Below are positions 63,804 through 64,000 of a DNA stretch of 64,000 nt, in pieces (position 1 is the first letter of the stretch; every line of letters starts with the position of its first letter). The DNA is from Iodobacter ciconiae (GTDB lineage Bacteria; Pseudomonadota; Gammaproteobacteria; Burkholderiales; Chitinibacteraceae). The stretch spans positions 3,224,001-3,288,000 of the forward strand of contig NZ_CP034433.1 in NCBI RefSeq assembly GCF_003952345.1. The letters run 5' to 3'. The position numbers were made by a program, and so were the translations under genes. A model generated the notes under the pieces. That model did no database searches and was not told the origin of the DNA. It saw nothing but the letters and a program-made list of their open reading frames with translations.

Positions 63804-64000
63804 TCAAGCATTTTGATACTCAGCTTGATACTTTTTCTGTGTTTTCAGCACGCCGAAGCTCAGGTGTACCAGTTTGCGCATGCAAGCGCCCAAGGCAGAC
63901 ATTTTGCTCTTGCCTCGGGCAAGCAAACGTTCAAATAAGGCTTTGACGTGGGGGTTGTATTTTGTGGCAACAATAGCGGCCATATAAAGTACTGCACGTA
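63804..64000 (-). mobile_element. IS110-family transposase, C-terminal end (continues beyond window)
   Basis: From the right edge on the minus strand the frame reads RAVLYMAAIVATKYNP, HVKALFERLLARGKSK, ALGACMRKLVHL and KKYQAEYQNA, ending at TGA 63806-63804. This is the end of the Transposase_20 domain of IS110/IS1111 elements. The catalytic DEDD part lies outside the window. Confidence 0.85.

Overview
The window looks like the chromosome of a betaproteobacterium of the order Neisseriales. Core genes (surA, lptD, rsmA, pdxA, tkt, argS, nadD-rsfS-proA) are typical of that group, and a Chromobacterium/Iodobacter-type host fits best. The genus is inferred from protein likeness only. Most genes are intact and tightly packed. 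Decayed genes and mobile-element relics lie at about 18.9-19.1 kb, 55.85-56.6 kb and 62.6-64.0 kb.

Layout. 1-3.0 kb (minus): a cobalamin module, btuB-cobU-cbiB (cbiB is cut by the window edge), behind a cobalamin riboswitch. 3.45-18.9 kb (plus): a complete 17-gene ethanolamine-utilisation microcompartment locus in the exact enteric order eutSPQTDMNEJGHABCLKR. It has shell proteins S, M, N, L and K, the B12-dependent lyase BC with reactivase A, enzymes E, G and D, adenosyltransferase T, permease H and regulator R. The two blocks are divergent and linked by function: B12 is taken up and made into adenosyl-B12, which the lyase needs. 18.9-19.1 kb: a dead Cas3 HD fragment joined directly to one CRISPR repeat. 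19.2-23.3 kb (minus): a GltIJKL-type acidic amino acid ABC importer plus an extra ATPase. 23.4-28.8 kb (minus): lptD-surA-pdxA-rsmA. This is divergent from amgK-murU (28.8-30.5 kb, plus), a cell-wall sugar recycling pair.

30.9-34.4 kb (plus) is an FtrABCD-type ferrous iron uptake system with hairpins and a repeat-like insert between its genes. phaC (PHA synthase) and tkt follow, tkt having a structured leader. 38.7-48.3 kb holds three signalling proteins (CHASE4-GGDEF-EAL, receiver-DUF3369-HD-GYP, CHASE-PAS without an output domain), a frameshifted YkgJ-like gene, ppiC and argS. 48.4-50.8 kb is rsfS-nadD-proA. 50.8-54.7 kb holds a secreted trypsin-like protease, then an Asr-like secreted Ala/Lys repeat protein next to an RstA/RstB two-component pair. 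A near-perfect RstA box lies upstream of the Asr-like gene, suggesting a compact acid-response unit. After a ferredoxin, yidB and an IS3 relic comes a four-gene minus-strand cassette (56.6-62.1 kb: FAD oxidoreductase, flippase-like protein, GT2 glycosyltransferase, DUF2298-type membrane protein), probably for an uncharacterised envelope glycan or glycolipid. The right end has an EamA gene broken by a stop codon and an IS1 relic, a 5'-truncated LysR gene and the end of an IS110-family transposase.
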